Assembly: GCA_009602725.1 (NCBI GenBank)
Contig: WELB01000068.1
Location: 548,574 to 595,679, forward strand
Length of the DNA stretch: 47,106 bases
From: Spirogloea muscicola
Lineage: Eukaryota > Streptophyta > Zygnematophyceae > Spirogloeales > Spirogloeaceae
Reading direction: 5' to 3'
Shown here: positions 43,392 to 47,106 of the stretch, piece by piece
Numbering within the stretch: position 1 is the first letter of the stretch
Layout: the number at the start of each line of letters is the position of its first letter
Notes under the pieces: model-generated
What the model was told of the DNA's origin: nothing
The model's input: the letters and a program-made list of their open reading frames with translations, nothing else
The model's database searches: none
Translations under genes and position numbers: made by a program

Positions 43392-44665
43392 ATGGCCGGC
43401 GGCGGCCTCGTCCTGCGCCCGCTGCAGCGCGCCGACTACGACCGCGGTCGCGCCTCCCGCCCCCGCCGCGGCCTGGCGGCTGCTGCCCGCCTCTGAGCCA
43501 GCCCGTGACGCGCGGGCGTGGCCTGTGCCGGCGGCTGCAGGCTACCTGGACCTCCTGGCGCAGCTCACGGTCGTCGGCTCCGTCTCGCGCGAAGCCTTCG
43601 AACGTGCGCCCGCCACGCCCCCTCCCCGCCGCCCGCCGGTGATGCGGTCTGGCGAGCCTTGCCACCTCGCGGCTTGGCCCTGCGTGCTGGCTCACGCGGC
43701 GGAGAGGGCTGGAGCGCATGGCCGGAGCCGCAGAGAGGCTCGGCGAAGTGGAGAAGCGCGGCGAGGACCACCGCATTCTCGTCATCGAAGGTGCAGAGCA
43801 GCATGCCGGCTCTCTGCGCCCTCGTGCACGCAGTCTCGCTCCATCCTGCAGTCTCCTCGTGCGCGCCATCCTCTGCTCACGCCCCGCTGCCGGCCTTCGT
43901 CCGGCCGCGGACAGACACGGCCCTGGACCGCATCGTCGCAACGGGCACGGTCCTCATCGAGTACAAGATTCTGCGGCAGTGTGGGAAGGTACTCCCCAGT
44001 GCCGCTTTGTCCAGACTGACACAGCGGCAAAGGCCGTGGAGTGTGGTAGGCAAGACCCCTGCAGCGCCCCGCCCTCCTGCAGTCCCCGATCTAGCTTGCA
44101 CCTGCCCTGCCAGGTCGGCCACGTCGAAGACGTCGTCGTAGCGGAGGACATGCGTGGCAGGCACCTGGGCCAGAGGTGAGCTCCTTCCTGCCACACGCTG
44201 CTCGGAGACAGCGTGCTTGCCCACTGATGGCCCCTGCATCTGAAAACGGGCCACTGCACTCCCATCCAATATCAGCTCACCGCTGTCGCCTGTCTGCTTC
44301 GCAGAATCCTTGCGGCGCTTGATGAGTATGCAAAGGATGCTGGCTGCTACAAGGTGAATCTCACATGCTTCAATGCTGGTCTGCATACATAGCCCGACAA
44401 GCCCGCAGTATTGTGGAGGTAAAGCATGGCACAGGTTTCCAGCTGCAGACTTGGATGGTGGTAGCAGACGTGCTTCTGTAAGGCTAGAATTGGCCTCCCT
44501 TTCGATTTCATGCGCACTGCGCGCCTTCTCTCGCTTCTGCTGGACTGACGGAGCAGCTTGGGGCTTAACATATAGGTCATACTGGATTGCAACGAGGCAA
44601 ATGTACCATTCTACGACAAGTGCGGATACAAGCGAAAGGAGTTCCAGATGGCCAAGTACTTCTGA
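43392..44665 (+). CDS. GNA1: Glucosamine 6-phosphate N-acetyltransferase
   Basis: Transfers acetyl from acetyl-CoA to glucosamine 6-phosphate, a step of UDP-GlcNAc synthesis used for N-glycans, GPI anchors and chitin-like polymers. Seven exons with closing phases: 43392-43446, 43541-43603, 43707-43790, 43915-43988, 44114-44175, 44305-44353, 44576-44665; 158 residues, the usual family size. Blocks: VLRPLQRADYDRG, YLDLLAQLTVVGSVSREAFE, ATGTVLIEYKILRQCGK, GHVEDVVVAEDMRGRHLGQR (acetyl-CoA loop), ILAALDEYAKDAGCYK and LDCNEANVPFYDKCGYKRKE. The last intron (44354-44575) carries a LINE 3' UTR remnant. The first exons are very GC-rich, the last ones not. Confidence 0.95.
44485..44545 (+). repeat. LINE subfamily B 3' UTR remnant inside GNA1 intron 6
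   Basis: TGTAAGGCTAGAATTGGCC, CCTCCCTTTCGATTTCATGC and GCACTGCGCGCCTTCTC match the UTR at 31690-31745 and 16365-16435. It lies wholly within the intron in sense orientation. Confidence 0.8.
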
Positions 44666-44971
44666 GCTTTTCTTGATTCATTCTCCTGCCTGGTCTGAAA
44701 TGTCACATCTGCTGAGATCGGACACAATGAGAGACTGTCCCTTCTCCCTGGCAGCTGTGTGCTCGTGCTCCTGTTGCTTCAGCTCTGCTTTTAGCACCGA
44801 GAGTCGTGATTTGCCCAGTCCAGCTGCTAGGAAAGGGCATGCAATACAGATGTGTTGACCCAATCACTTATTGAGCTGGCCTGCGCGAGCTGCTGCTCTT
44901 GACCAGCCAATGCCCTGACTGTTGGGCAACATGTGGCCGATAATCAAGGGAATAAAGACCAGAGTCAGTGA
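44666..44971 (-). other. Possible small minus-strand exon downstream of GNA1
   Basis: On the minus strand about 44822-44678 is open and helix-like (KSRLSVLKAELKQQEHEHTA, AREKGQSLIVSDL). It could be the last exon of an alternative form of the neighbouring SR-rich gene or a separate gene. No family recognised. Otherwise the stretch holds the GNA1 3' UTR. Confidence 0.3.
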
Positions 44972-46167
44972 TCAGTTTTGTATTGAGCAAGTCTGCAATG
45001 TCTTCAGATTTTTCGGGTCATACGACTGCAGGTCCATGCTGCCAGTGCTGGCATGTGCTTGTCCTCTTATCGAGCCAAAGGTGGTTCAAGTCAAGCCCGG
45101 AATCGGCACCAGTCCTACCAAGCCTGCCAAACTAAGCGGGCGCACATGCAGAGAACATTGCAGCAGCAGACACAAAAGGAGAGCGTGCACAAAGGAAAGT
45201 GCATTACAAGGAGCTAGTTGGGGATTCGAATACAACACCTTGGCATGCTGCCCCCGCAGCGACTACCTGCCAAACCAGCTGAATGGGGACCCATGTGAGC
45301 TTGGGTTGTCGTCCTCCCACTTACTACTGCGGCTGGTCGATCTGAATGTTGTACCACCTACATGGTAGGACAGAGGAACAATGGCAGGAGCTTGGGATTA
45401 GTCTGCACTGAGCATGCACATGACCTTGAGCAACCTAGCGCCAGGTGGCCAGACTTGATGACGGATGGTCATTGTCAGTCCTTCATACTTCAGGAATGAC
45501 AATGAGGACAAGGCGAGCAAACGCCCTCGCAAGTGGGACAGAAGTGCTCACGTGACGGAGAGGAGGGAGAGCTGGGCTGAGAGCGAGGGGAGCTCGAGCC
45601 TCGCTGTAACCTCCGTGCCTTCTCCATGGCCTCCTTCTCAGCTTTCTCTCTCACGCGGTTGCGGTCCCCCCTGCGAGGGGATCGGCTGCCCCTGGGGCTG
45701 CCATAACCTCTGCTGCTGCTGCTGCGAGGCGACTCACCACCACTGGCGTAGCCGCTCGACCCTGCTCCTCCATACGACGTGCTACCATACTCCTGGTCCA
45801 GCCCCCCCGACCTCTGCCAGCGCGACTCAGTATCAAACTCTGCTGCGCCTGTGCGGATGCCTCGGGGAGGGGTCTGAGGAAGCTCGGCAACAGTGTTTTC
45901 CCAGTGGAACGGCCCCCTTGCCTGCGGGCGGGGAGTTGTGTCGGGAGCGAAGATGGCATTGCCCCTTCGCAAGTCCCTGTGACTGCCTCTGGAGCGGGGA
46001 GATCGACGTCCAGAACCAGGCGAGCTCGGTCCACCCTGGGGCTCATCGAAGAACATGTCTGGGCCTCTCCTCCGCTGCGGCGAGGGCGGCTGAGTGCTCC
46101 GTGGGGGCGCTCTCCGGCCAGCGGGGGAGCTCCCAGGCCCCAGCCTGTCAGCGTCCGGACGTCCCAT
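44972..46167 (-). CDS. Serine/arginine/glycine-rich protein, unrecognised
   Basis: Three exons joined in phase: 46167-45552, 45357-45267, 45047-44972; about 260 residues if the Met at 46167 is the start. The first exon is a long low-complexity region rich in Ser, Arg, Pro and Gly (SPRSSSSRGYGSPRGSRSPR) with islands such as DMFFDEP, RGNAIFAPDTT and FHWENTVAELPQTPPRGI, plus a basic helix RVREKAEKEAMEKARRLQRG. The second has SSKWEDDNPSSHGSPFSWFG. SR-type composition would fit RNA processing or a cytoskeletal linker, but there is no RRM or other named domain. Upstream exons cannot be excluded; a stop lies just upstream in frame. The C-terminus is the weakest part. Confidence 0.55.
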
Positions 46168-46215
46168 CGCAATGGATGGTCCATGGTGGTCACTGGCGAG
46201 CCACGGCGCATCTGG

Positions 46216-47096
46216 CTACGGCGCATACAGCAACTGCCAGAAGCCCCCGGCAGGGCGGGCCAAGTCAAAGTGGCAGCGGGAGCCGGGGAACTTGCCCAGG
46301 AAGAGCTCCATCTTGAGCGCCTGCTGCCCCTGCTTCTCGCTGCGGGCCACCAGGTCCCGTGTCACGAAGACCGGGGGAGCTCGGCCGATGAGGAAGCCGC
46401 TGAGGTCCACAATCGGCATCACCCCCAGCCTGCACACAGAGGAGCCAGAAAACGCTCAGCGAAGTGGCAAGGCCTCCCAGCCACTTCTCATGACCCTGCT
46501 AGGGTCACAGCAACAACCAGCGGGCAGACCTTTAGCCATCGATATGCACTGGCCGAGATGCCTCGTTGTGCGAGGACCGGAGAGAAGCACAGCTTCGCTG
46601 CAGGCTAGCTCCCAGCACATGCTTCACCACGCAGGGTCTAGCTAGTTGTCTGTGCTGCAATGCAGGGGTTGAATGTTCAGGCCGCTCCAGGAAGGTGGAG
46701 CCTGGCAGCGGTACCCTTCACAGAACCAGCAGGGGTCGCCGCGCGAGCCCGCCTGGCTGGCTCGGCGGCTGCGGCTGCGGCTGGCGGTGGCCAGCAGGCC
46801 GCAGCCCTTGCAGCGGGGGCATCGGGACCGCTCGCCGTCCACGCGCTCGAAGACGCCGCCTGCATTCCGCAGCAGGAGCTGCCGTCCCAGGGACGGCGGC
46901 CATGTCAGGCATGAGCTCCAGACAGCCACGCCGCCGGCCGCTCGAGCGCAGCAGGCTCGAGGGTCGAGCGTGCGCCAGCGGCCGCAAGGCCGGTGCTCGC
47001 CTGCGCGGCGCCGCCGAGCTGGCCAGCGCCGTGGCGCAGCGAGGCCAGCGCCCGAGCGGGGAGGCCGCAGCACGCCTCGAGGCTCCGCGCCAGCAT
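46216..47096 (-). CDS. DnaJ-type zinc-finger protein with presequence-like N-terminus
   Basis: A zinc-binding CxxCxG-type protein. The middle exon (46859-46715) has RCPRCKGCGLL and, 26 residues on, DPCWFCEG. The last exon (46429-46216) joins in phase and gives LGVMPIVDLSGFLIGRAPPV ... KMELFLGKFPGSRCHFD. Two CxxC pairs rather than four repeats recalls the small plastid/mitochondrial DnaJ-zinc-finger proteins related to BSD2. An upstream open stretch (47096 to about 46940) starts MLARSLEACCGLPARALASL, basic and Ala-rich like an organelle presequence. Its junction with the middle exon is not resolved in phase, so the start is tentative and may lie beyond the window. Confidence 0.6.
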
Positions 47097-47106
47097 TTCG
47101 GCGGTG

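Noticed and set aside
43518-44141. 207-residue plus-strand open frame over GNA1 introns
   Set aside because: It is in another frame from the phased GNA1 exons and reads through their introns.
1-47106. Operons, ribosome-binding sites, tRNA or rRNA genes
   Set aside because: None were seen. The gene structure is eukaryotic and I found no cloverleaf or rRNA-like stretch by eye.

Overview
This window is eukaryotic nuclear DNA, most likely from a green alga or another member of the green lineage. The reasons are genes broken by many short GT-AG introns, a CBP20 of plant type, two copies of the plant protein family DUF1639, an SfsA-like protein with a transit-peptide-like N-terminus, and non-LTR retrotransposons of the restriction-like-endonuclease type. 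Gene 5' ends are very GC-rich and 3' parts much less so. All ambiguous bases (12620, 16145, 26847, 36393) and the 438-base gap (21639-22076) lie at gene 5' ends.

Layout. 1-12.4 kb is a graveyard of non-LTR (LINE) elements: C2HC zinc fingers, a proline-rich linker, reverse transcriptase, then a C-terminal CCHC/restriction-like endonuclease. The copies sit in both orientations, and several are fused tail to tail. 12.6-16.1 kb holds a NEDD8-protease (SENP8) homologue and, convergent to it, a CBP20 gene with an apparent AT-AC (U12-type) intron. 16.3-19.3 kb is LINE debris plus unassigned sequence. 19.3-23.8 kb is a divergent pair of DUF1639 paralogues separated by the assembly gap. 24.4-26.9 kb is the SfsA-like gene. 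26.9-33.4 kb is a second LINE graveyard with hairpin-bearing 3' modules, a large inverted repeat and a fold-back palindrome. 34.4-36.3 kb is a PHD-finger gene. 36.5-37.7 kb is more LINE debris. 37.7-43.3 kb is a 17-exon ER Hsp70 (HYOU1/GRP170) ending in HDEL. It is divergent from a GNA1 acetyltransferase gene whose start codon is only 45 bp away. 45-47.1 kb holds a serine/arginine-rich protein and a DnaJ-type zinc-finger protein.

The host genes are housekeeping genes (mRNA cap binding, deneddylation, ER folding, UDP-GlcNAc synthesis, chromatin) and do not form one pathway. The strongest novelties are the AT-AC intron in CBP20, the dispersed GGGCTGGC...GCCAGCCC hairpin module on LINE 3' ends, the repeated tail-to-tail LINE inversions, the paralogue pair around the gap, and the very tight HYOU1/GNA1 head-to-head arrangement. 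Exon models were built by hand from splice sites and reading-frame phase. Where phases close through every exon (SENP8, CBP20, SfsA-like, HYOU1, GNA1) I am confident; elsewhere the models are partial.
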